Positions 25,501-34,792 of a stretch of 46,756 nt of DNA are shown piece by piece. Every line of letters begins with the position of its first letter. The first letter of the stretch is position 1. The stretch lies in assembly GCA_910587805.1 (NCBI GenBank), contig CAJUNM010000015.1:1-46756 (forward strand), read 5' to 3'. Under the pieces are notes generated by a model that saw nothing but the letters and a program-made list of their open reading frames with translations, did not search any database and had not been told where the DNA came from. This stretch comes from an uncultured Christensenellaceae bacterium. GTDB lineage: Bacteria > Bacillota > Clostridia > Christensenellales > Pumilibacteraceae. A program made the translations under genes and the position numbers.

Positions 25501-28500
25501 CTTTGCTGTCGCTTTCCGTCGTAATTTTTATCTTTACCGCTTTTACCGTGAGCGTTCCTATACCGTACGGCGCGGCGCTCGGCGTAGGCTCGTAATTGTG
25601 AGTAACGTCTTCGGTTCCGCTTTTGACGGTGATCGTCGCGTCGTTTTTCACAGAGCCTGCGAACGTGATCGTTCCCGTAGCCGCTATCTCGCACGCATGA
25701 TCGGAAACAAACGGATCGTTGTCTATGCTCGCAGTAGCGCAAACGAGCGGTGTGCCGTCGAAATATTTTTCGGCGCTGCCCGTCGAATAGTATATTACGA
25801 TCGGCTCTATTTTGAGCGCGCCGTACTCGTATTTTATTTCGTAATTATCGCTCGCATCCGCGCCGTCGCGCGTGATCGCAACGTAAAACTCGTTCGGGAT
25901 AGCGCCTATGCTCCCGTCGGAGTTTCTGATAACGTCGGTCATTTCCGCGACCGAACGCGTGCTGTCCACTGCGCACGCATCGGGGATATTTTCGGGCGAC
26001 AACGTATATTCTTCCGCTTTGTGCGGATTGCCGTCGTATACCCAAGTTTTACTGCTCGTCGAAATCGTCAATTCGAGCGGCTTGACGGTCAGCGTGCCGT
26101 ATTCGTACGTTATTTCGTAATTGAACGCAACGTCTTTGTCTCCGTCGGTTATCGCAACGAATATTTCGTTTTCGACGCCTACAACGTTGCCGTCCGCGTC
26201 GCGCACAACGTCGCGCACTTGAGTATGATCGGTCACGGTAACGCCGTGCCCGCCAACTATAGCGGGCGAATACTCGGACGTTATACTGCCGTCGCTCAAA
26301 GTTTCCGCCGAGTGATATTGCCCGTCGTAAACGAATTCGGCTGTTGCCGACGTTACCGTCACCGGTCGGGGATTGAGCGTCAGTTTTCCGCCGATATATT
26401 CCAACTCGTAATTATTCGATCTGTCCGAACGCTCGCCGTTAACGATCTCAACGACCGAAACACCGAAAACGTTGGCGGCACTGCCCACCGTACCGTCGTC
26501 ATTATATAATACGTCGGTTATGCTCGAACACGGTTTGTTCGGATCGAACTCGAAAATATCGAAATCGGGAATATCGACGTCGGCGTTGCATGACTTCAAT
26601 TCAAATTCGGTCCATGTATGCGGCGTTCCGTCGTACACCCAATCGCCGTCGCCGTACGCGCCGCGACTGCCGCAAGTTACACGCACGATCAATCGATCCA
26701 TGTATAGATGAGCGTAATCATACGCTATCTTATAGTTTGCGGTCTTATCCTCTCCGCCCTTTTCGATTACTATCACGATCTTATTTTCTACGGGATTTTG
26801 CTCGACGAATCTGATGACGGCACATTCGGTCACGCGCGGCTCGTGCCCGTTTGCGAGCGCGCCGTCGGCGTAATCGGACGATATACTATAAACCTCGTTG
26901 CTTTGCTCGTATCCGTTATAAACAAACGTGCGCCCCTCGGTCGTCACGGTGATCTCGCGCACGGTGACCGTGAGCTTGCCTTTTTCAAACGTAAACTCGT
27001 AGTTAGCCGTAACGTCGTCTTTATCGCGCACTACTATGATGTTTACTATCTCGTTATCCGTAGTACCCACGTCGGTAAGCGAGCCGTTGCATACCGCGCT
27101 CGGCAGATCGCCGTCGGCAAAACCGATCTTCGATAAAACCTCGATATCGCTGCCCGTAAGCGGCGTATCGTCGTATACTTTACCTTTGTCGGCGGGTCTT
27201 AACGTCACTGGACGCTTCGTTACCGTGAGCGTGCCGTATTCGTAGAAAAACTCGTAGTTTCCCGTTTTGTCCGTGCCGTCGCCCGATCTTATTACGGGCG
27301 TGACAGTGTTTGCTATACCTGCTACTTCGTCGCCGTCGAAACGCACAAACGTTATGACGGCGTAATCGCCGGCATTGCCGCGCGCGGAAATCTCATGATC
27401 GGACACGAGCGCGGGGTCGTTGCCGCCGTACGGTTTAGTTGCGGTAATGACGTTTTTGCTATGCTCCTTGCCGTCGTACATCCATTGCTCGCTCGCAGTG
27501 ACTACCGTTATCGGGCGCTTTGCGACCGTAAGCTCGCCGCGCTCGTCGGACACCGAAACAGCGTAATTGCTCTTTACCGAAACGCCGTCGCAGAGTATAT
27601 CGACGGAAACGACGGCATTATACGACGTTCCCACGTCGGTTTGCTCGCCGCTGCAAACGGCGGAGAAATAATGCCCCTTGCTCTTAAGCAAGCCGCCGCC
27701 CGCGCCGCTCGGCGTTACGTCCGTAACGCGATCGACCGACAGCGGCATATCGTTATAGACCCGCGACTCGCTGTCCGCTTTGACCGTAACGGGACGCGGC
27801 ACGATCTTGAGCTTGCCGTAAACGTATTCTATTTTATAGTTGGACGTGACGTCTTTCCCGTTCGACGCGACTGTCACCGCAAACACGTTATCCGCCGTGC
27901 CGACGGTTCCGCCGTCGTAAATAACGTCGGTCATCTGCGTCGCACCGTACGCTTGACATACGTGTCCGGCGACAAACCCGTACAAGCTGTCGGCCGTTTG
28001 CGCAAAGCCGTCGTCGGAATGCGTTTCGCCGTCGTATACCCAAGTGCGATCGTTCGTCTTTATCTTTACGGCACGCCGAGTTATCTCGAGCGCGCCCGCT
28101 GCGGTCGTATTGTCGACCGCGTAATTTTCGGTAACGTCTTTGCCGTTTTTATCGGTAATTTTTATCTTTACCGTATTTGCGATTTTTTCGACGTCGGTGA
28201 TCGTAGCGTATTCGACTATCGAAAAATCGTGACCGAGTTCTTTCAAAAGACCGTCTACAGAAACGTCGGCGCGAGCGGCAAAGCCGTGAGCCGCGCCGTC
28301 GTACACCCAAGATTTGTCTCCAGTCGTGACGAGAGCCGATTTCTTCACGACCTCGAGCGTGCCCGCCACGAGCGCGATCGCGTAGTTTTTGGTAACGTCG
28401 TCGCCGCCGTCTGACACGGTAAACGCGAGCGTGTTCTTTTCCGTGCCCGCTTCCGTTATGCGCGAGTAATTGTTTGCCGACAAAACAAGCTCGTGCCCGT

Positions 28501-29464
28501 CCGCGAGCTTTCCGCCTATTATTTCGTAGCCCTCGGTGCAAAACAGCTCTTTGCCGTCGTACACCTTCGACGCGCTCGGGGTTTTTACGGTGAGCACTTG
28601 CGGGGTGATCTCGAGCTTGCCTGCGCGCACGTCTATCTCGTAATTGCCGGTTACGTTGATTCCTTCCTTGCTCGTGACGACGAATTCGGGTTCTACGTCT
28701 ATAGAGCCGACTTCGGTCACCGTCGAATCGAACGTCGCCGTCAAAACGTCGCCTTCGGCGAGCGAACCTTGCGTTACGTCGAACCCGCCGAAACGGTGAG
28801 GGTTTCCGTCGTACGCGATCTCCGTTTTTTCTACCGTTATGCGAATGGCGCGCTTTTCAAAAGTTATGCCGTACTCGGGCGCGTTGAGAGTATACGAACC
28901 CGTAACATCGTTGCCGTCGGCGTCGGTTATTTTAACGCTGCCGAGTATAGCGCGCACCGTGGTTTCTGTCAACGCCAAATTGCCGTATGCAAACCCGTCG
29001 CACGATATAGTATCGTCATAGCAAAGCTCCGCCGACACCTGCGGCGCGTCGCCGAAAATCGTTCTGTCAGCGACTTTTACGTCGACGGGCTTGGGCATGA
29101 TCGTAAAACCGTGCTCGTTGCCGTAGCTTGCGATGCCGAACGCGCGGTAAGACAATGCGCGAACGTAATATTTGCCCGCGCGCAGGGGGCGTTCGCTCGT
29201 CCACTCGTCGCTGCCGTCCGCGCGGAATTCGTACGCTACCTTGCCGCTCATAAACGCGCCCGCAGAATAAACGAACTCTTCGCCGTATGTTATGTTCTGC
29301 GGCGGCGCAGTCTTGTCATACACCAGACCTTTTGTGGACGTCAAAGTTACGGCTGTTGCGAGCACCGCTGCCGCCGCTATAAGTATCGGGATCCAATGAC
29401 GCTTGACAAAGGTCATTGCCGCTACCAGCTTTGAAAACTTTTTGTAATAATCGGTGTATAACAT
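22592..29464 (-). CDS. Giant membrane-anchored MBG-repeat protein with transglutaminase-like domain
   Basis: This 2290-aa protein has a short cytosolic N-terminus, one membrane segment (about residues 22-44) and a huge external part. About 16 MBG/YDG-type repeats of about 80-100 residues, each marked by VYDG or a variant, precede a Gly/Asp linker (GGDGDGDGDG). A transglutaminase-like core follows, with Cys1918 in GICSHYA, His1961 in NAHAWVEV and GWIEVEVTG, where Glu stands in place of the usual Asp. Another Gly-rich linker and about three more repeats close the protein. No LPXTG signal is seen. AAAGG stands 9 nt before the ATG, 12 nt after the sister gene. It probably builds or crosslinks cell-surface structure. 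Confidence 0.85.
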   Translation of the reverse strand: MLYTDYYKKFSKLVAAMTFVKRHWIPILIAAAAVLATAVTLTSTKGLVYDKTAPPQNITYGEEFVYSAGAFMSGKVAYEFRADGSDEWTSERPLRAGKYYVRALSYRAFGIASYGNEHGFTIMPKPVDVKVADRTIFGDAPQVSAELCYDDTISCDGFAYGNLALTETTVRAILGSVKITDADGNDVTGSYTLNAPEYGITFEKRAIRITVEKTEIAYDGNPHRFGGFDVTQGSLAEGDVLTATFDSTVTEVGSIDVEPEFVVTSKEGINVTGNYEIDVRAGKLEITPQVLTVKTPSASKVYDGKELFCTEGYEIIGGKLADGHELVLSANNYSRITEAGTEKNTLAFTVSDGGDDVTKNYAIALVAGTLEVVKKSALVTTGDKSWVYDGAAHGFAARADVSVDGLLKELGHDFSIVEYATITDVEKIANTVKIKITDKNGKDVTENYAVDNTTAAGALEITRRAVKIKTNDRTWVYDGETHSDDGFAQTADSLYGFVAGHVCQAYGATQMTDVIYDGGTVGTADNVFAVTVASNGKDVTSNYKIEYVYGKLKIVPRPVTVKADSESRVYNDMPLSVDRVTDVTPSGAGGGLLKSKGHYFSAVCSGEQTDVGTSYNAVVSVDILCDGVSVKSNYAVSVSDERGELTVAKRPITVVTASEQWMYDGKEHSKNVITATKPYGGNDPALVSDHEISARGNAGDYAVITFVRFDGDEVAGIANTVTPVIRSGDGTDKTGNYEFFYEYGTLTVTKRPVTLRPADKGKVYDDTPLTGSDIEVLSKIGFADGDLPSAVCNGSLTDVGTTDNEIVNIIVVRDKDDVTANYEFTFEKGKLTVTVREITVTTEGRTFVYNGYEQSNEVYSISSDYADGALANGHEPRVTECAVIRFVEQNPVENKIVIVIEKGGEDKTANYKIAYDYAHLYMDRLIVRVTCGSRGAYGDGDWVYDGTPHTWTEFELKSCNADVDIPDFDIFEFDPNKPCSSITDVLYNDDGTVGSAANVFGVSVVEIVNGERSDRSNNYELEYIGGKLTLNPRPVTVTSATAEFVYDGQYHSAETLSDGSITSEYSPAIVGGHGVTVTDHTQVRDVVRDADGNVVGVENEIFVAITDGDKDVAFNYEITYEYGTLTVKPLELTISTSSKTWVYDGNPHKAEEYTLSPENIPDACAVDSTRSVAEMTDVIRNSDGSIGAIPNEFYVAITRDGADASDNYEIKYEYGALKIEPIVIYYSTGSAEKYFDGTPLVCATASIDNDPFVSDHACEIAATGTITFAGSVKNDATITVKSGTEDVTHNYEPTPSAAPYGIGTLTVKAVKIKITTESDSKVYDGTPLKKEKYSYAVTEGEMPSGHIFNVKFGDGRTDAGSSDNTVTVKVMCGADDMTRGYEFEYEFGKLTVKFRKIIITTTTEVWEYDGKPHRGDVLSIGGDGLASGHTYKKLGFTAPIPVISGIKNQISVYIFDEANNDVTKNYIRNFIYGTLTITPRKITITTSSASKMYDGEFLSAPAFEITAGTLADGQTASVLIDTETKIRYFGTAENRLQILIKNGIRAVTTNYDITWKYGELEITKRPVTIETASHKWQYDGAQHYDNHGDAGFGSPNQIAECDEIIGENYATITDVGEKPNTFTVKIYSDGKQDAEHDATASYSFNADEIVYGVLNVYEVSGGGDGDGDGDGNGGGGNGGSSGGGQIGGGEIGMPEGGDGDGSAVILSFKTSYAGELYMRQRSFGDYRLNNKVVWGQASNYAYTVPHDTNRYALSYLTSIALENSGVVARDVEIKLENIASYVLPYYAGFGSEVQTSDVLYAGASKQYTASFYPYEFGGVLPSVPQSYAAAERKYYEFVKENYSNIPQSTLEYMRKVIAMQKFDESKRNGTVADRLSLIESVARYIRGAATYNMQYNRALDSESDPAVEFLRSYKEGICSHYATSGTMLLRALGFPARYTTGVTARSDGGGEWQEVRAANAHAWVEVYIESVGWIEVEVTGGGDDGSGGGNGPGDGSGNGETSKSFTVKPLDVFVEQGNVARPENAVVEETGALQSWLKKGYSYTVETEGEQSALGTSASRITEFRIYDPRGNDVTDEFDIKFATGKLCVTKPQVKLYIYGRQSVYNGNGVYFDDYDYDYDTDDLPAGYTIELAIDGIGIEYGAMTIEGLRNILESKGSWYTVRNAAGADVTASFSRDRFVLPYIDIDVKKLKTDMSEIYVLELTARTLNFLSGSATKVYDGSPLVNHTAFLTFGTLLDGHRAEYKFTEERIDVGEISNIFTVVIYDGNGKDVTSMYNLYYKYGTLEVVYE

Positions 29465-29476
29465 TAAATAGAGCCT

Positions 29477-32400
29477 TTACCTCCTTACGACGAGCTTTCC
29501 CACTTCGTCGGTTATTCTGAACAGCGACGTCACGTTTTCGCCGTTTCCGTCGCGCACGGTCACGGATTCCACAATGTTGTCCGCGCTGCCGAGCTTTGAC
29601 TGCGAACCGGATATCTTCACTTCGACGGTAAAATTATCAAGTCCGCACGCAGCGGCGATCTCCTCAAAACTCATTTCGACGCCGTTATAAAAAAGCGAGT
29701 ACTCGTCGCAAGTGAGCGTGCCGCCCATCGCGTCGAGTTCGGCTTTGGTAACGGTCCTACTGCCCGCCCGCACCGTGAACTCCACGGCGTTGACGGTGAG
29801 CGTGCCGTAATCGTAATTTACGTGATAACGCACCGAAACGTCCTCGTCGCCTTGCAAAACTTTTACCGTCATGAGATTATACACCGAGCCGACGCCTTTA
29901 TGTTTAGTAAAGCCGCTCACGCTCAGCGTATGCCCGCGCAAAGCGAGATTTTCCGCGCCGTCCGTAACGGTAAACTTATCGCAATACAACGGCGTGCCGT
30001 CGTACGTCTTAACGTCGCTACCCGAGCTTACCGAAATCTCGTACTCGTACACATGCAGTTTGCCTTCGCCGAACGCGAGATTTTTCATATCGGACTCGTA
30101 ACATGTGATATTATCGCCGTTTTTGTCGAGCACCACCGCGCCGCTCCGATCGCGCAGAATGAGCCGGTCTATCACGCTCGAACCGTAACCGATATCCGTT
30201 TGCGATCCGGATACCGACACCGTATAAGTGTAGCCCATTGCCGTATACTTCGTCAAACCCTGCACCTCGTTCCGCGGAGTCAGCGGCGTGCCGTCGTACA
30301 TCTTGAAACAATCGACGGGCTTTACGGTGTTGTCGTCTACCGACGGCTTTGCGCCGCCGCCGTTACCGTCGCCTGAATCGTCGAACGACGCGCCCGTAAC
30401 TTCCACGGGTATCCAGCCGACGCCGTCGATATATACCTCGACCCAAGCGTGCGCGTTTTTCGCTTTTATGTCCACCCATTTCCCCGCCGCGGTATTTCCG
30501 ACATAACCGTTAGTATAGCGCGCGGGGTAGCCGAGCGTGCGGTATATAAGCGTAGCCGCCGCCGCATAATGGCGGCACACGCCCTGCTTAATGTCGCGCA
30601 AAAACGCAACGACCAAGTCGTCCGCTTCGTTCAGTTCCGCGGGAAACAGATACTTATATTCCGCCGAATTTTTCACGACTTCCGCGACGTCGCCGATAAG
30701 AGTCGCACTGCCGCGGTTTATACCGTTTTCGGTAATATACCGATCCAAGTACGCGCGCGTAGAATCGGGAACGGAAAGATAGTTTTGCTTGACGAACGCA
30801 CGGTACGCGATCTCCTCGTCGCTTGCCGCGGCGAGTCCTTTTATGTACGCGCCGTTATCGGACAGATAGTCGTACGAATAGTACGCCGCATCGTACAGTT
30901 TTTTATCCGAATCGAATCGCACGTCGCTCGGCTGCGGCAACTCATTGTCGTACACCGCAAAATACGGCAACATGAAATCGGTCAAAACCAAATCGATCGA
31001 AACGTTTATCGGAGTTTTGCCGCCGCGCGCCAAAGCGTCGGTCGGCAAATAGCTCATCGCGGGCGCGCCCGTATATTCTCGCGCGGCGTCGAAATCGTGC
31101 CCGTTATACTCGCCGTAGCTTCCCGAACGCAAATATATCCTGCTGTTGTCGACATAGGAAAACAACCGCAGCGTCACAATGTCGGGCGGCTCCGCGGGAT
31201 CGTCCATCATTGTTTTTCCGCTAGTTATAAGCAAATACCCCGGCGCGCGCAAAATATCGTAGTTCGCCGTAAGGTCGACGCCGCCCTTTGTTATCGTAAC
31301 TTCGGAAATGGTGTTCGCGCTCTCGCCGATCTCCGTGCGCGAACCCGTTACTTTCACGGATATCGATTCGCCCGCAACGACTTTGGTATCCGAAGTGACG
31401 TTTTCCGCCGCGTTCCACGAAGTGTTTTGCAACGGCGTGCCGTCGTATACTTTAGACGCGTTTGCGCTCGTAACGGTTATCGGTCTGCGAGTTACGGTGA
31501 GGATACCCAAACTGTACCGTATCTCGTAGTTTTTGCTCACGTCCTCGCCGTTTCGCGTTATGCCGCGAAACACGCAGTCGTTATCGCTCGAGCCGGCTAT
31601 GGTCTGCGTGCCGAAAAGCGCGACCGTTATTAGATCGTCTTTGTAAAGCCCTATGCTTTGTCCGCCCGTCGAGTAGACGGTATCGCGATTGGGCATACGC
31701 ACGCGCCACGAATCGGACGTGAGCGCAGAACCGTCGTATACTTTGCTCGCCGATTTGGTTTGAACGATTATTATCGCGGGTACAACCTCGAGCACGCCTG
31801 TTTCTTGACGTATTTCGTAATACTCGCTCGCATCCGCACCCACGTCCATAACCGATATTTCAAACAGATTATCGGCAATTCCCGCGTCCGTTCTGCTCGA
31901 AACAGACGATAAACTTATCACATGCCCTGCCAAAAGCGAGCCTTGAGTTATCGTGTAATTTCGATTGACGAGCGACGTGCCGTCGTACTGTTTCTTTGCA
32001 GATGCGGTAACGATAGTCAAAATACGCTTGGTCACCGTTAGCGTGCCGCGTACCGACGTTATTTCGTAATTTCGGGTAACGTCGCGTCCGTCTGCGTTTA
32101 TCACCGCCGCATCGAAAGTGTTTCCCGTCGAGCCTATATCGGTTATAGTACCCGTAACCGTTAATACGATATTATGCCCTTCTGCGAGCGATCCGTCCGT
32201 TACGCTGCCGCCGCCTGCGGTGAGCGGCGTGCCGTCGTACTGCTTTTCCGCCGATTCGGTAGCGATTGAAATTTTGCGCTTGGTTACGGTGAGCGTGCCG
32301 AGCACGGACGTTATCTCGTAGTTTTCCGCCGCGGGGTTTCCGTCCGCGTCCGAAATGTTCAAACCGAACGTATTTGCAGCAGTACCGACATCGGTTATCG

Positions 32401-33397
32401 TTCCCGTAGTATCGAGTTCTATCTCATGCCCGTCCGCGAGCGAACCGCCCGTTACAATGCAGCCGTCGGCGGTGAGCGGCGCGCCGTCGTACTGCTTTTC
32501 CGCCGATTCGGTAGCGATCGAAATTTTGCGCTTGGTTACGGTGAGCGTGCCGCGCACGGGCGTTATTTCGTAGTTTTCGGTGACGGTCTCGCCTTTTGCG
32601 TCCCGTATGTTTATCTCGAAAGTATTTGCGGCAACGCCGACGGCGGTTATCGTTCCCGTGGTACTAAGCTCTATCTCATGCCCGTCCGCGAGCGAGCCTT
32701 CCGAAACGTCGCAGCCGTCGGCGGTGAGCGGCGTGCCGTCGTACTGCTTTTCCGCCGATTGGGTAGTGACGGAGATTTTACGCTTCGTTACGGTAAGTTT
32801 GCCGTAACTGTACGTAATGGCGTAGTTAGCCGTTACGTCGCGCTTTTTCGAGTCGATCACGCGCGCCGAAAACACGTTTTCAGCCTCGCCCCATTTCGTT
32901 ATTCCGCCCACATAGGTATATACAAGTTCGTTACCCGCGGCGAGCGTGCCGTCCGCTACAGTGGCAGATTCTATCTTAAGTTCCGTTCCGTCGTAAACCT
33001 TGCTGCCGTCGCCGGATTTCAGTTCGAGCTTGCGCGGCAATACCGTGAGTTTTCCGTATACGCAGTCGAATTCGTATTCGTCCGTAACGTCGTTGCCGCG
33101 TTCGTCGAGCACGGTGACCGTGAAAGCGTTGTCGCTTGTGCCCGCTTCCGTCTGCGCGCCCGACATATCGGCGTACGCGGTGTGTCCGTCCTTGAGTTTT
33201 CCGCTCGTGATCTCGAACTTATCGCTCATAACAGCATTGCCCGTATATTCGGCCTCGACCGACGCCGAAGTGAACACGAGCGGCTGCGCGCTGCCGCCGA
33301 CGATGCCCGTGCCCAAAAGCGCAAGCGTCGCGCCGAGCGCCGACACTATCCCGAGCAGCACAACGCCCATTATCAATATGGATTTACGTTTAACCAC
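29477..33397 (-). CDS. Membrane-anchored MBG-repeat protein with transglutaminase-like domain
   Basis: This 1306-aa sister of the next gene starts with a membrane anchor or signal (residues 5-28, ILIMGVVLLGIVSALGATL). Eight MBG/YDG repeats lead to a transglutaminase-like domain with Cys941 in GVCRHYA, His983 in NAHAWVEVYI and GWIPVEVTG, again with Glu at the usual Asp position. Three further repeats, the last degenerate, complete it. The start is GTG with AAGGAG 6 nt upstream. Repeats three to five are almost identical at DNA level, showing recent duplication. No LPXTG signal is seen, so the N-terminal segment is the likely anchor. The enzymatic activity is plausible but unproven. Confidence 0.87.
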   Translation of the reverse strand: MVKRKSILIMGVVLLGIVSALGATLALLGTGIVGGSAQPLVFTSASVEAEYTGNAVMSDKFEITSGKLKDGHTAYADMSGAQTEAGTSDNAFTVTVLDERGNDVTDEYEFDCVYGKLTVLPRKLELKSGDGSKVYDGTELKIESATVADGTLAAGNELVYTYVGGITKWGEAENVFSARVIDSKKRDVTANYAITYSYGKLTVTKRKISVTTQSAEKQYDGTPLTADGCDVSEGSLADGHEIELSTTGTITAVGVAANTFEINIRDAKGETVTENYEITPVRGTLTVTKRKISIATESAEKQYDGAPLTADGCIVTGGSLADGHEIELDTTGTITDVGTAANTFGLNISDADGNPAAENYEITSVLGTLTVTKRKISIATESAEKQYDGTPLTAGGGSVTDGSLAEGHNIVLTVTGTITDIGSTGNTFDAAVINADGRDVTRNYEITSVRGTLTVTKRILTIVTASAKKQYDGTSLVNRNYTITQGSLLAGHVISLSSVSSRTDAGIADNLFEISVMDVGADASEYYEIRQETGVLEVVPAIIIVQTKSASKVYDGSALTSDSWRVRMPNRDTVYSTGGQSIGLYKDDLITVALFGTQTIAGSSDNDCVFRGITRNGEDVSKNYEIRYSLGILTVTRRPITVTSANASKVYDGTPLQNTSWNAAENVTSDTKVVAGESISVKVTGSRTEIGESANTISEVTITKGGVDLTANYDILRAPGYLLITSGKTMMDDPAEPPDIVTLRLFSYVDNSRIYLRSGSYGEYNGHDFDAAREYTGAPAMSYLPTDALARGGKTPINVSIDLVLTDFMLPYFAVYDNELPQPSDVRFDSDKKLYDAAYYSYDYLSDNGAYIKGLAAASDEEIAYRAFVKQNYLSVPDSTRAYLDRYITENGINRGSATLIGDVAEVVKNSAEYKYLFPAELNEADDLVVAFLRDIKQGVCRHYAAAATLIYRTLGYPARYTNGYVGNTAAGKWVDIKAKNAHAWVEVYIDGVGWIPVEVTGASFDDSGDGNGGGAKPSVDDNTVKPVDCFKMYDGTPLTPRNEVQGLTKYTAMGYTYTVSVSGSQTDIGYGSSVIDRLILRDRSGAVVLDKNGDNITCYESDMKNLAFGEGKLHVYEYEISVSSGSDVKTYDGTPLYCDKFTVTDGAENLALRGHTLSVSGFTKHKGVGSVYNLMTVKVLQGDEDVSVRYHVNYDYGTLTVNAVEFTVRAGSRTVTKAELDAMGGTLTCDEYSLFYNGVEMSFEEIAAACGLDNFTVEVKISGSQSKLGSADNIVESVTVRDGNGENVTSLFRITDEVGKLVVRR
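32217..32800 (-). repeat. 252-bp (84-codon) tandem duplication of MBG modules
   Basis: The same block (GCGGTGAGCGGCG.CGCCGTCGTACTG on the plus strand) occurs at 32217, 32469 and 32721, exactly 252 bp apart and nearly identical. Flanking modules at about 31967 and 32973 have diverged. The length is a multiple of three, so copy number can change without breaking the frame. Confidence 0.85.
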
Positions 33398-33432
33398 GGC
33401 AGTCTCCTTTCAGTGATTTTATCATGCGCCTA

Positions 33433-34731
33433 TCAAGCATTTTTGGCGAGTCTGCGCATAAAGGCTTTGCATTGCGGCATGCTGTCCGCGCCGAACAGTT
33501 CGTCGAGGTACATACAGAACCCTTCCGCGGCGTTCTTGATGTACACGGGATTTTGCATCTCGAGCTTTCTCAACACCTTCTTTGCAAGTATGTCGTCCAA
33601 CGCTTCAAGCTCTTCTCCGCCGCAACCTACGTATACGGGTATGTACGTCCTTATCTGTTTCATTATTCGATTGCCGAACGTCGTGTGAAACGTCTCTATC
33701 ATGTACTTGTCCAGCTTATCCAATCGCCGCGCGTTTCGCTTCGTCATCTTGTATTCTCTCAACGCCGACTGCGTAAGCTCCTTGAACTTCTCCGCGGATA
33801 TATGCGTCCGCTTTACTCGCGGCGCGGTGAACGGCTCCGCTTTGCTGTCCAAGTTCATTACCATCGCGCGGTCGTACACCTTATCCGAAATTGCAAACGT
33901 GCTGTCGTCGTTGTTCGCCGTGCCTATGAACCACATATTGTCGGGCAACCGTATATTCCCTTCGTTAAACTGTTTCGGATCGTTCTGCCATTTATCCGTC
34001 ACCACGCCCAAGTATCTCTTCTTCGGATCGGGTATTTCCAGCATCGACAGAAACTCCGCAAAGTAATACTCCACTCGCGCTATGTTCATTTCGTCAAGCA
34101 CGGTTACGTATATATCCTTGCTGTAGTTCGCTTTGTACATCACTTGCAGCAGCAGCGTTTCGTTAAACCGTTTCGTGAACTCGTTGTAATATCCCAACAG
34201 GTCCGTGCGTTCTTTCCACATCGGCTGTACCGGTATTACCGTCGACGGGTTTTCCAGATACTCCCCGAACGCGTACGCCAAACTCGTTTTCCCCGTGCCA
34301 GACATGCCCTGCAAGATCATTATATGCGACACCGATAGCCCGGCTATGAACCGCCGTATGTCTTGTATATCGTAGTACAGTTTCTGCTTATACGCCGCAA
34401 AGTTCCGAAAACTCTCGCACATCTCTTTTAACGTTATATTATCGTCGTAGTCGTCGCGCATATACTTCCGACTTTCCGCGTCTATACCCGTCAGCGTCGG
34501 AAACCTGTTCCCTTCCTCCGTCGCGTCTTTCTTCCCTTCCTCTCCGCTCGATCCACGCCCATCTTTGATTGCTTCGACGGAGTGGGCGACGTCGTTCTTT
34601 TTATCGGTCTTGCCGCCATTGGAATCGGAGATCATGAACGCGACGATAAGCCCTATCACCAAAACGAGAATGATAGCGGCATAGACAAGTATCGCCCAAC
34701 CCGATGACAAATTTTTCCAAAGGGTCTGCAT
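33433..34731 (-). CDS. Membrane-anchored AAA+ ATPase of McrB/MoxR-like type
   Basis: This 432-aa ATPase has one N-terminal membrane segment (residues 13-35), a charged linker and a cytosolic AAA+ domain. Walker A is GMSGTGKT (142-149) and Walker B is VTVLDEMN (DE at 213-214); the sensor region reads NMWFIGTANND. The fold is of the dynein-related AAA_5 kind used by McrB and MoxR, but no nuclease is nearby and the McrB signature MNTADRS is absent. The ATG at 34731 has no close SD; GAGGAGG at 34778 is 47 nt away and fits an in-frame ATA at 34770 better. It follows the GH3-like gene, whose C-terminus is its degenerate relative. Confidence 0.82.
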   Translation of the reverse strand: MQTLWKNLSSGWAILVYAAIILVLVIGLIVAFMISDSNGGKTDKKNDVAHSVEAIKDGRGSSGEEGKKDATEEGNRFPTLTGIDAESRKYMRDDYDDNITLKEMCESFRNFAAYKQKLYYDIQDIRRFIAGLSVSHIMILQGMSGTGKTSLAYAFGEYLENPSTVIPVQPMWKERTDLLGYYNEFTKRFNETLLLQVMYKANYSKDIYVTVLDEMNIARVEYYFAEFLSMLEIPDPKKRYLGVVTDKWQNDPKQFNEGNIRLPDNMWFIGTANNDDSTFAISDKVYDRAMVMNLDSKAEPFTAPRVKRTHISAEKFKELTQSALREYKMTKRNARRLDKLDKYMIETFHTTFGNRIMKQIRTYIPVYVGCGGEELEALDDILAKKVLRKLEMQNPVYIKNAAEGFCMYLDELFGADSMPQCKAFMRRLAKNA

Positions 34732-34777
34732 AATATCGTCGCATATTAAATTGTAAGACAGCGTATTTATATCGCGA

Positions 34778-34784
34778 CCTCCTC
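34778..34784 (-). promoter_or_regulatory. Strong Shine-Dalgarno with no normal start codon behind it
   Basis: GAGGAGG lies between the GH3-like gene and the ATPase gene. Seven nt after it stands an in-frame ATA (34770-34768), then open frame to the ATG at 34731. Either the ATPase starts at a rare ATA, adding 13 residues, or the site helps reinitiation further on. Confidence 0.4.
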
Positions 34785-34792
34785 GTCACCGA

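Noticed and set aside
23582..26509. Long plus-strand ORFs opposite the giant MBG gene (536 and 427 aa)
   Set aside because: They are rich in Arg and Val, match no family and mirror the codon bias of the repeated minus-strand gene; they lack SD sites and promoters.
22592..33397. LPXTG-type sorting signals on the two giant transglutaminase proteins
   Set aside because: The C-termini end in an MBG repeat without an LPXTG motif or hydrophobic tail; the N-terminal membrane segment is the likely anchor.
32426..33688. 420-aa plus-strand ORF
   Set aside because: Its repeats are the reverse complement of the MBG tandem modules; it is a shadow of the minus-strand gene.
33433..34731. Second McrBC restriction system
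   Set aside because: The AAA+ domain is of the same broad type, but it has a membrane anchor, no MNTADRS signature and no nuclease gene beside it.
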